Position numbers and translations under genes: made by a program. 6,196 bases of DNA from Bacteroidales bacterium (GTDB lineage Bacteria > Bacteroidota > Bacteroidia > Bacteroidales > FEN-979): assembly GCA_023231065.1 (NCBI GenBank), contig JALNWE010000116.1, positions 1 to 6,196 of the forward strand, read 5' to 3'. Positions 1 to 6,098 of this stretch are shown in pieces; positions within the stretch are counted from its first letter, which is position 1; each line of letters begins with the position of its first letter. The notes beneath the pieces were generated by a model. It was not told the origin of the DNA. It searched no databases and saw only the letters and a program-made list of their open reading frames with translations.

Positions 1-1073
1 GAAGGAGGGGCATCATTATGAAGGGATTTACCGTTACTTTTTTTATGGACAATCGCTTTTTGGTTGGTTGATCGAATATAACTACTCCAGTTTAACGGCC
101 CGTTCCCGGTATTGGCAACAATGATATCGCGTGTGATGTGTCCGCCTATAGCAATGGTTACCATTAATGAATCCGTATCAATACCGATGGTCGGGGCGGT
201 CAGCGCATAATCCCGGGTTAGCGTGTCATAACCCGCAATTGGGATACTGTCGGCGATTGGATTGAAACCTTCTTTGTTAGCTGTAAGGAGGTAGATACCC
301 GTTTCGATGCTATCAATGGAATACAGGCCATTGGTATCCGAAACGGCTATATAAGCCCCACTTTGATCGTTGACAATGGAGATGGTCGCGTTTTCGACAG
401 GGGCGCCATCGGATAATCTGGTGATAATTCCGGTAAGGTTACCGACTATCCGGTTGTAAACCCTGATATTATCCACGAACCAATAATTGATGTTAAAAGA
501 ACTTTCGCCGTGAGCGCGGAAACGAACGCTGAAATCATGTCCGGATGCAAAGGAAGTAATATCAAATGACTCACTGATAAAGGGGAAACTTCCGTTGACA
601 TTGGTATAATCCCGGATCAATTGCCAGGTTGACCCATCAAATACTTCCACGGCCATACATTCGACGGTAGCGGTTGAGAAATTATTCAGCTCGATGTCGA
701 AATTCAAGACAATATTATCGGTGATACCGGCAGCATTGAGCAATGGAGTAACAACAGCAGAACTGTAATTGGTCAATTCCGGCGACCAGGCAAACGTGGC
801 GGATGGTTCCGGGTTCCCATAGACGCTATCGATAGACCAATTGCTTTGATCGGGATCAAAGGCCCATCCGTTTTGATCAAAGCCGCCGGAGCCCCAATCC
901 TCAATAAACGGTAACACACCAGGGCTGGGGTTTATCGGGGGGGCGCCTGATGTATTTGGGATGATAAAAATAGGCTGTAATAAGGGTACGGCATTTTGAC
1001 ATGAAGCAGCAATAGAAACTTCGACAGATATCAACGCCAGTGAAAATTTCAGAAAATCGAATATATTTTTCAT
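1..1073 (-). CDS. secreted multidomain surface protein, N-terminal part (cut by left edge)
   Basis: The reading frame is open from ATG at 1073 to the left edge, giving 357 codons with no stop; the C-terminus is outside the window. Residues 1-24 form a weak hydrophobic signal peptide. The sequence around the first cysteine is IAASCQN, so it could be a lipoprotein (Cys25) or a signal peptidase I substrate. Residues about 54-206 resemble a MAM/choice-of-anchor-J jelly roll, opening with IEDWGSGGF...GW and closing with WFVDNIRVY. Residues about 207-285 look like a carboxypeptidase-regulatory beta-sandwich (GxIT...GAPVENATISI...TNGLYSI). Residues about 294-335 resemble the ASPM/SPD-2/Hydin-type repeat (IVANTGNGPLNW). 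In Bacteroidota this architecture usually belongs to exported peptidases or adhesins, often with a type IX sorting tail, but neither a catalytic domain nor a tail is visible here. No other ATG lies near the start. The specific function is unknown. Confidence 0.85.
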   Translation of the reverse strand, partial: MKNIFDFLKFSLALISVEVSIAASCQNAVPLLQPIFIIPNTSGAPPINPSPGVLPFIEDWGSGGFDQNGWAFDPDQSNWSIDSVYGNPEPSATFAWSPELTNYSSAVVTPLLNAAGITDNIVLNFDIELNNFSTATVECMAVEVFDGSTWQLIRDYTNVNGSFPFISESFDITSFASGHDFSVRFRAHGESSFNINYWFVDNIRVYNRIVGNLTGIITRLSDGAPVENATISIVNDQSGAYIAVSDTNGLYSIDSIETGIYLLTANKEGFNPIADSIPIAGYDTLTRDYALTAPTIGIDTDSLMVTIAIGGHITRDIIVANTGNGPLNWSSYIRSTNQKAIVHKKSNGKSLHNDAPP

Positions 1074-1119
1074 GATGAACGAATATAGTTATTATTAGGT
1101 TCAGCTAAATATATTATCA

Positions 1120-1152
1120 CAAATATATAATAAAATCCAAACCAGATTCCAA
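1120..1152 (-). promoter_or_regulatory. predicted Bacteroidota promoter for the leftward secreted-protein gene
   Basis: On the minus strand TATATTTG (1127 to 1120) matches the -7 consensus TAnnTTTG exactly. A TTG core of the -33 element lies at 1152 to 1150, 22 bp upstream, within the 17-23 bp range reported for Bacteroidetes promoters. Transcription would start near 1113, giving an AT-rich leader of about 40 nt with no Shine-Dalgarno sequence. This is a motif match only. Confidence 0.6.
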
Positions 1153-1197
1153 TAACAAATGGTTTTTTTCTTAAAGTAATTGTAAATCCACTTTCGT

Positions 1198-1205
1198 TAC
1201 CTTTG
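1198..1205 (+). promoter_or_regulatory. predicted -7 promoter element for the LTA-synthase-like gene
   Basis: TACCTTTG matches TAnnTTTG exactly and is followed by CA, as is common at these sites. The -33 element is not clear: the nearest TTG, at 1180-1182, is only 15 bp upstream. Transcription would start about 6-8 nt downstream, near 1212, leaving a leader of only about 12 nt before ATG 1224. Because a TTG at 1203-1205 is part of the promoter element, it cannot be the start codon of the main transcript. Confidence 0.6.
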
Positions 1206-1223
1206 CATTTAAATCAACCGAGT

Positions 1224-3200
1224 ATGGCACAAAGAAGACGTTCCAGGTCGTCCGGGAAAAAGGGGAAGAAGGGATCAGGATGGTTCCGGGGCAATATCCA
1301 TGTCGTGATGGTAATGAAATTGCTGTTGATGCTGGTCCTTCTTTTTCTTTCCCGTATCCTGTTTTACCTGTTCAACCTGGGTTATTTTTCCAGTCTCTCC
1401 TTTACCGAAGCGATCCGGATCTTCTTTATCGGCCTGCGATTTGACCTTTCAGCGCTGCTAATCATCAATGTCCCGTTCATCCTGATGAATACGCTGCCAT
1501 TCAAATTCAGGTATAACCGCGTTTACCAGATCATTGCCAATGTGTTCTATTATGCGCTGAACATCATAGCCCTGATGGGCAACTTTGTCGATTCCATCTA
1601 TTTCCGTTTTACCCTGAAACGCACCACTGCCGACATCTTTCAGTATTTAGGGGTGGGAGGCGATTTCGATAAACTAATTCCCCAGTTCCTCCTCGATTTT
1701 TGGTTTGTGGCGATCATCTGGATCTTTTTTGTCATCCTCCTGGTCTGGATCGCGGCCCATTTTAAGGTAGCGCCTCCGTTAAGGACAAAAAAAGGGTTCG
1801 ATCCGCGGTTCTATGGGGTCAATACTGTTTTATTTTTAATTCTTGCAGGACTTTCGGTAATCGGCATCAGGGGCGGTTTGCAACTGCGGCCGATCACCCT
1901 GGTGACTGCTGGTCAATATACTACCGCCAAGAATGTCCCCCTGTTGCTCAATACCCCTTTTGCCCTGGTCAAGACCTTCCGGAACGAAGCGTTGAAAGAG
2001 GTCAACTGGTTCCGGAAAGAGAAAGAGTTGGATGCAATTTATTCGCCGGTCCATCATGGGAGGAAGAACGGCTTCCGGCACATGAACGTGATGATCATCA
2101 TCATGGAGAGTTTTTCGCGCGAGCATATCGGTTCATTGAACCGTTCCCTTGATGACGGCCGTTACCAGGGATTTACGCCCTTCATGGATTCGCTGATCCG
2201 GCATGGATTGTATTTTAATGCCTTCGCCAACGGGAAAACCTCCATCCAGGGGATCCCCGCTATCCTCTCAGGGATCCCCTCGCTCATGAATGAATCTTTT
2301 ATCCAGTCGAACTACGCGGCCGATAAATTCACGAGCATTGCAGGATTGCTCAAACCCAAAGGATATACAACGGCATTTTTCCATGGAGGGACGAATGGCA
2401 CCATGGGGTTCAATTCCTATACAAAAATGGCGGGATTTGACCATTATTACGGGCGGAGCGAATATAATAACGAAAAGGATTACGATGGCAAATGGGGGAT
2501 CCGCGACGAAGAATTCTTCCAGTTCACGGCCCGGACCATGAATGGGTTCAAACAACCGTTTGTCGCGACGCTTTTTTCACTCTCATCACACCATCCCTAT
2601 TTTGTCCCCGGGAAATTTGCGAATGTCCTGCGCAAGGGGAAACTTCCCATTCAGCAAAGCATCATGTATTCGGATTATTCCCTGGGCGAATTTTTTCATA
2701 CGATAAAGCATATGCCATGGTATAAAAATACGTTGTTCGTGATCACGGCCGATCATACTTCCGAAGGTTATTATCCGTATTACCAGACCGATGTTGGCCA
2801 GTATGCCATCCCCTTGCTGTTCTTTCAACCGGGTAGCGACCTGAAGGGAAAATCCCCGGTATTGGCCCAACAGACCGATATCATGCCAACGGTATTGAAT
2901 TACCTGGGTTATGAAAAAAGTTATATCGCTTTCGGGAACAACCTTTTTGATTCTACATTGGCGCATTTTTCCATTCATTATATCAGCGGATTGTATGGAC
3001 TGATCAAGGATGACCATTTTCTCGAATTTGACGGGACGAAAGCCACCTCGCTGTATGACCTGAAAGCCGATCCGATGCAGCGGACCAACCTTGTCAATAA
3101 AAAGAAGGAAGAACGCGAAAAGCTGGAATTCTTTATCAAAGCAGTCATTCAACAATCCAATAACAGGATCATCGAAAACCGGCTGACGATAGAGGATTGA
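1224..3200 (+). CDS. LTA synthase/MdoB-family phosphoglycerol (or phosphoethanolamine) transferase
   Basis: 658 residues from ATG 1224; an in-frame TTG at 1203 is rejected because it lies inside the promoter element. The N-terminus is highly basic (RRRSRSSGKKGKKG). About five membrane helices follow, near residues 26-51, 73-92, 99-120, 157-182 and 198-218, then a large extracytoplasmic sulfatase-fold domain. Catalytic features of LtaS-type enzymes are present: metal ligand Glu295 (MESFS), nucleophile Thr339 in GKTS, HHP at 456-458 and metal ligands Asp510-His511 (ADHTS). Relatives such as LtaS and MdoB/OpgB transfer phosphoglycerol from phosphatidylglycerol to an acceptor on the outer face of the inner membrane, releasing diacylglycerol. 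Bacteroidota are not known for lipoteichoic acid, so the acceptor is probably a glycan, lipid or LPS and cannot be named. The lipid kinase gene follows 54 bp downstream and could recycle the diacylglycerol. Family is confident; substrate is not. Confidence 0.93.
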   Translation: MAQRRRSRSSGKKGKKGSGWFRGNIHVVMVMKLLLMLVLLFLSRILFYLFNLGYFSSLSFTEAIRIFFIGLRFDLSALLIINVPFILMNTLPFKFRYNRVYQIIANVFYYALNIIALMGNFVDSIYFRFTLKRTTADIFQYLGVGGDFDKLIPQFLLDFWFVAIIWIFFVILLVWIAAHFKVAPPLRTKKGFDPRFYGVNTVLFLILAGLSVIGIRGGLQLRPITLVTAGQYTTAKNVPLLLNTPFALVKTFRNEALKEVNWFRKEKELDAIYSPVHHGRKNGFRHMNVMIIIMESFSREHIGSLNRSLDDGRYQGFTPFMDSLIRHGLYFNAFANGKTSIQGIPAILSGIPSLMNESFIQSNYAADKFTSIAGLLKPKGYTTAFFHGGTNGTMGFNSYTKMAGFDHYYGRSEYNNEKDYDGKWGIRDEEFFQFTARTMNGFKQPFVATLFSLSSHHPYFVPGKFANVLRKGKLPIQQSIMYSDYSLGEFFHTIKHMPWYKNTLFVITADHTSEGYYPYYQTDVGQYAIPLLFFQPGSDLKGKSPVLAQQTDIMPTVLNYLGYEKSYIAFGNNLFDSTLAHFSIHYISGLYGLIKDDHFLEFDGTKATSLYDLKADPMQRTNLVNKKKEEREKLEFFIKAVIQQSNNRIIENRLTIED

Positions 3201-3254
3201 CCGAGACCGGATGCCGGATAATATGTTAGTTAAAAAGTTAATTCTTAATTCTAT

Positions 3255-4142
3255 ATGAACTCCTCTCCCTGTCAGCGCATTCTTTTCATAGTCAATCCTA
3301 TTTCCGGTATTGGGAAGCAGAAGGGGATTGAGGGGGCGTTGGAGCAGGGAATAGATAAGGCCCGCTTTGATTACCAGGTGGTTTATACCGAAAAGCCTGG
3401 TCATGCCACAGAGCTGAGCCGTAAGGCCGCGGAGGAAGGAATGGATATCGTGGTTGCCGTGGGCGGGGATGGCACGGTGAATGAAACGGCTACAGGGCTG
3501 GTCGGCGCTGAAACTGCCTTGGGGATCATCCCCACCGGATCGGGGAACGGCCTGGCGCGCCACCTGGGAATTCCCATGAAAATAAAGCAGGCTGTCGAAA
3601 TCATCAATCAGGCGAAAACCATGAAGATTGATACGGCCACTTTAAACGATCAGGTTTTTGTCAATGTGGCGGGAGTGGGTTTTGATGCCTATATCGCCCG
3701 GAAGTTTGCCAGTTCGGGAAAACGTGGATTTTCGACCTATTTTAAAGTAACGGCCAATGCCTACAAGGATTACAAGCCGCACAAATACACCCTTACAATT
3801 GATGGAAAGGTGGTCAGGCGGCGCGCCTTGCTGATCAGTTTTGCCAATTCAAGCCAGTTTGGGAATAATGCTTCTATCGATCCCAAAGCAAGTCTCGACG
3901 ACGGTTTCATCGATGTGTGCATTGTCAGGAAGATCCCTTTTTGGAAAACGGGCTTTTTAGCGCCTCTTTTGTTTATAAAAAAATTTGATCAGACCCGGTA
4001 TGAAGAGATCATCCCTGCAAAAGAAGCCCATTTGATCTGGAAAAAGGGAAAAAGTATTCATGTGGATGGCGATCCGAAAAAGATGGGCAAAGAGTTGGTC
4101 ATGAAGGTCAATCCACTGTCGTTAAAGGTGGTAACGCCATAA
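3255..4142 (+). CDS. diacylglycerol/lipid kinase, DagK_cat (YegS/DgkB) family
   Basis: 295 residues, the normal length for the family, with no membrane segment; probably a cytosolic enzyme acting at the inner leaflet. Motifs in order: NPISG at 14-18, nucleotide-binding GGDGT at 70-74 followed by VNE, PTGSGNGLARHLG at 93-105, LDDG at 214-217 in the C-terminal beta-sandwich, and VDGD at 270-273. Known relatives phosphorylate diacylglycerol (DgkB), phosphatidylglycerol (YegS) or sphingoid lipids with ATP; the sequence alone does not separate these. The ATG at 3255 follows an AT-rich leader with no Shine-Dalgarno, and the next methionine (63) would remove the first conserved motif. No TAnnTTTG element is seen in the 54-bp gap, so cotranscription with the upstream transferase is likely. 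Recycling the diacylglycerol released by that transferase is an inference from adjacency. Confidence 0.93.
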   Translation: MNSSPCQRILFIVNPISGIGKQKGIEGALEQGIDKARFDYQVVYTEKPGHATELSRKAAEEGMDIVVAVGGDGTVNETATGLVGAETALGIIPTGSGNGLARHLGIPMKIKQAVEIINQAKTMKIDTATLNDQVFVNVAGVGFDAYIARKFASSGKRGFSTYFKVTANAYKDYKPHKYTLTIDGKVVRRRALLISFANSSQFGNNASIDPKASLDDGFIDVCIVRKIPFWKTGFLAPLLFIKKFDQTRYEEIIPAKEAHLIWKKGKSIHVDGDPKKMGKELVMKVNPLSLKVVTP

Positions 4143-4159
4143 TGTAGGGAAAAGTTGAA

Positions 4160-4369
4160 GGTTACAGGTTACAGGTTACAGGTTGCAGGTTACAGGTTAC
4201 AGGTTACAGGTTGCAGGTTTCAGGTTACAGGTTTCAGGTTGCAGGTTACAGGTTACAGGTTGCAGGTTACAGGTTACAGGTTACAGGTTGCAGGTTACAG
4301 GTTACAGGTTACAGGTTACAGGTTACAGGTTGCAGGTTACAGGTTTCAGGTTTCAGGTTACAGGTTTCA
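4160..4369 (+). repeat. tandem heptamer array A, GGTTNCA x 30
   Basis: Exactly 30 contiguous 7-bp units with no indel. Six positions are invariant in all 30 units and only position 5 varies: A in 19, G in 6 (units 4, 8, 12, 15, 19, 25), T in 5 (units 9, 11, 27, 28, 30), C never. The regular spacing of the G units suggests duplication of 28-bp blocks. A degenerate leading unit (AGTTGAA, 4153-4159) precedes it. The array begins 17 bp after the kinase stop codon and shares its last base with array B. Since 7 is not a multiple of 3 and the unit has no stop on the plus strand, all forward frames stay open; this is a reading artefact and not a gene. Together with array B it fills 345 of the 378 gene-free bases at 4143-4520. 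Confidence 0.98.
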
Positions 4370-4504
4370 CATTAGCACATTAGCACATTAGCACATCAAC
4401 ACATTAGCACATCAACACATCAACACATCAACACATCAACACATCAGCACATCAACACATTAGCACATCAACACATCAGCACATCAACACATCAGCACAT
4501 TAGC
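4369..4504 (+). repeat. tandem octamer array B, ACATYARC x 17
   Basis: 17 contiguous 8-bp units with no indel, plus a decaying copy (ACATTGAT, 4505-4512). Six positions are fixed and two vary in a linked manner: ACATTAGC in 6 units (1, 2, 3, 5, 12, 17), ACATCAAC in 8 (4, 6, 7, 8, 9, 11, 13, 15), ACATCAGC in 3 (10, 14, 16). The fourth combination, ACATTAAC, is absent. The array abuts array A with no spacer and ends 16 bp before the channel start codon, so little room remains for a separate promoter. No Bacteroidota-type promoter element is visible within it. Confidence 0.98.
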
Positions 4505-4520
4505 ACATTGATAACAATAT

Positions 4521-5717
4521 ATGAACCAAATTACAGCGCATACCCTGAACAGGGATTTCAAATCGGTCCTGACGGATTGGGGGGTGAATGATAAATTCGC
4601 GGGATACCTGGCGGATTTTTCTACCCTGATCATTGTCCTGTTCGTTTCGATCATCGTTTACTATATTGCTAAATTCGTTATCAACAGAATTTTACGTCGG
4701 TTAGTCGAAAAGTCGGCCAGTAAATGGGATGATCATCTTTATGGACAAAAGGTCTTTACCCGTCTGGCCATGTTGCTCCCCGCGATTTTTTTAAAGGTTG
4801 CGCTCGCCCCCAGTATTTCCAAGTACCCGGAAGCCATAAATGTTATCGAGCTGGGCCTTCATCTTTATATTACCTTTATTTTTATCCTGGTCCTCAACTC
4901 ATTTCTGAATGCTGTTTATCATATTTATGGAGACCTGGAGGTCGCCGCTTCGAAGCCAATCAAAGGATATATCCAGGTTGCCAAGATCATCATCTTTATT
5001 GTTGGCGGGATTACCATTATTTCGATCCTGATAGGAAAATCGCCATTGACCCTGTTTGCCGGACTTGGCGCCATGTCAGCCGTGTTGTTGCTGATATTCA
5101 GGGACAGCATCCTGGGTTTCGTGGCAGGGGTGCAATTATCGAGCAACAAGATGCTTAATATCGGCGACTGGATAACGATGCCAAAATACAACTGCGACGG
5201 GACGGTCATCGACATATCCCTGGTCACGGTTAAAGTCAGGAACTTTGACAATTCGGTCAGCTATATTCCCAGCTATACTTTTATTTCTGATACTTTTCAG
5301 AACTGGCGCAGTATGGGCGATGCCGGAGGAAGACGGATGAAAAGGTCCATGCTGATTGATATTGAGACGATCCATTTTCCGGATGAAAAAACGGGGGAAA
5401 ACCTGGTAGCAAAAAAGTTCCTGACGACAGAGGATCTGGGCCGGTTTCCGGAAACCACAAACCTGGGATTGTTCCGGCAGTATGTCCTGGCCTATTTACA
5501 AGGTATCCCCAATTTAAACAAGGATGCCTCGCTGATGGTCAGGGCCCTGCAGCCTACTGAATTCGGGGTCCCCCTGGAACTCTATGCTTTCTATGTACCG
5601 ACAGACTGGGATGAGTTTGAGGATTTCCAGGCCCGCCTTTTTGAACATCTTTTCGCGATCCTGCCGGAATTCGGATTGAAGGCCTATCAAAGGCCATCGG
5701 GAGGGGATAGGGGCTGA
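4521..5717 (+). CDS. ybdG: mechanosensitive ion channel, YbdG/MscM-type MscS family
   Basis: 398 residues. These inner-membrane channels open under membrane tension on hypo-osmotic shock and release solutes. Hydrophobic segments lie near residues 33-55, 79-97, 108-133, 150-172 and the pore-lining 174-204, where the Gly/Ala pattern FAGLGAMSAV is followed by FRDSILGFVAG as in MscS. The beta domain follows (NIGDWITMP, then GTVIDIS, VRNFDNS and YIPSYTF). Features specific to the YbdG branch are GGRRMKRSMLIDI at 269-281, TTNLGLFRQYV at 312-322 and the C-terminal block EFGVPLELYAF...LPEFGLKAYQRPSG. The start at 4521 follows AT-rich sequence directly after array B; no promoter or Shine-Dalgarno is visible, so expression may depend on read-through from the kinase gene across 345 bp of repeats. 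Its position after a transferase/lipid-kinase pair fits an envelope or osmotic-stress theme, which is inference. Confidence 0.93.
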   Translation: MNQITAHTLNRDFKSVLTDWGVNDKFAGYLADFSTLIIVLFVSIIVYYIAKFVINRILRRLVEKSASKWDDHLYGQKVFTRLAMLLPAIFLKVALAPSISKYPEAINVIELGLHLYITFIFILVLNSFLNAVYHIYGDLEVAASKPIKGYIQVAKIIIFIVGGITIISILIGKSPLTLFAGLGAMSAVLLLIFRDSILGFVAGVQLSSNKMLNIGDWITMPKYNCDGTVIDISLVTVKVRNFDNSVSYIPSYTFISDTFQNWRSMGDAGGRRMKRSMLIDIETIHFPDEKTGENLVAKKFLTTEDLGRFPETTNLGLFRQYVLAYLQGIPNLNKDASLMVRALQPTEFGVPLELYAFYVPTDWDEFEDFQARLFEHLFAILPEFGLKAYQRPSGGDRG

Positions 5718-5941
5718 GTGAATAGTGAAGAGTGAAGGGTGAACAGTGAACAGTGAATAGTGAAGAGTGAATAGTGAATAGTGAAGAGTGAATAGTGAAT
5801 AGTGAAAAGTGAATAGTGAATAGTGAACAGTGAATAGTGAACAGTGAAGAGTGAATAGTGAATAGTGAAGAGTGAATAGTGAAGAGTGAATAGTGAACAG
5901 TGAAAAGTGAATAGTGAACAGTGAATAGTGAAAAGTGAAGA
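5718..5941 (+). repeat. tandem heptamer array C, GTGAANA x 32
   Basis: Exactly 32 contiguous 7-bp units, starting on the first base after the channel stop codon. There is no indel. Position 6 uses all four bases: T in 15 units, G in 8 (2, 3, 7, 10, 19, 22, 24, 32), C in 6 (4, 5, 16, 18, 26, 29), A in 3 (13, 27, 31). The only other change in 224 bp is G at position 7 of unit 3. A degraded copy (GTGATGG, 5942-5948) follows. The minus strand lacks stops, but it has no start and is not a gene. With array D it accounts for most of the gene-free stretch 5718-6098. No hairpin terminator for the channel gene is visible. Confidence 0.98.
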
Positions 5942-5979
5942 GTGATGGGTTGGGATGGGGGCGAAAACTATAGTTAATT

Positions 5980-5997
5980 ATTGAAATAAAATTCAGG
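5980..5997. promoter_or_regulatory. ARG-box-like operator upstream of argF
   Basis: The inverted repeat TGAA-N6-TTCA (TGAA at 5982-5985, TTCA at 5992-5995, A/T-only centre) matches the E. coli ArgR box WNTGAATWWWWATTCANW at all but two positions: A instead of T at 5986 and G at the terminal W, 5997. It lies where the -33 element of the argF promoter should be, so an arginine-bound ArgR hexamer could block RNA polymerase. The match and its position before argF are seen; regulation by ArgR is inferred from Proteobacteria and Firmicutes. Confidence 0.5.
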
Positions 5998-6007
5998 GAG
6001 AAAATAG

Positions 6008-6015
6008 TACTTTTG
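6008..6015 (+). promoter_or_regulatory. predicted -7 promoter element of argF
   Basis: TACTTTTG matches the Bacteroidota -7 consensus TAnnTTTG exactly and is followed by CA. The nearest upstream TTG (5981-5983) has a 24-bp spacer, slightly too long, so the -33 element is weak or replaced by activator or operator control. Transcription would begin near 6021, giving a leader of about 78 nt that is mostly array D. Confidence 0.6.
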
Positions 6016-6028
6016 CAACAGATAATTT

Positions 6029-6091
6029 GTCAATGGTCAATAGTCAATGGTCAATAGTCAATGGTCAATAGTCAATCGTCAATCGTAAATC
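6029..6091 (+). repeat. tandem heptamer array D, GTCAATN x 8 plus a degenerate copy, in the argF leader
   Basis: Eight perfect 7-bp units (6029-6084) vary only at position 7, in the order G, A, G, A, G, A, C, C. A ninth unit, GTAAATC (6085-6091), has one change at position 3. The G/A alternation suggests growth in 14-bp dimers. The array lies between the predicted argF transcription start and the argF ATG, ending 7 bp before it, so it should be transcribed as leader RNA. Its unit differs from the common GTGAATA unit of array C by one base. Confidence 0.95.
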
Positions 6092-6098
6092 ATCTTTT

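Noticed and set aside
3205..3220. Possible terminator hairpin after the transferase gene (CCGG-ATG-CCGG)
   Set aside because: The stem is only 4 bp with a 3-nt loop and is not followed by a T-run; cotranscription with the kinase is more likely.
2586..3563. Long open frame on the minus strand opposite the transferase and kinase genes
   Set aside because: It crosses two well-supported plus-strand genes and their gap, and its translation shows no recognisable domain; it is a shadow of their codon usage.
4155..4391. Open frames through array A encoding a repetitive VTGYRLQ heptapeptide
   Set aside because: The 7-bp unit lacks plus-strand stops, so every frame is open and encodes the same cyclic heptapeptide. 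The starts are arbitrary (TTG or inside the array), there is no promoter or leader, and the two overlapping frames are equally good.
4160..4504. Diversity-generating retroelement as the source of the variable positions
   Set aside because: No reverse transcriptase, template repeat or variable target gene is visible, and the varied positions are not consistently adenine-derived; left only as a genome-wide check.
5718..5941. Stop-free minus-strand frame through array C
   Set aside because: The complement unit lacks stop codons in every frame, but there is no start codon or leader; same artefact as in array A.
5966..5975. Perfect 10-bp palindrome AACTATAGTT upstream of the ARG-box-like site
   Set aside because: It is short and AT-rich, matches no operator I can name, and can arise by chance; it was not annotated as a site.
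4160..6091. Arrays as a CRISPR locus
   Set aside because: Units are 7-8 bp with no spacers between them and no cas gene is present in the window.
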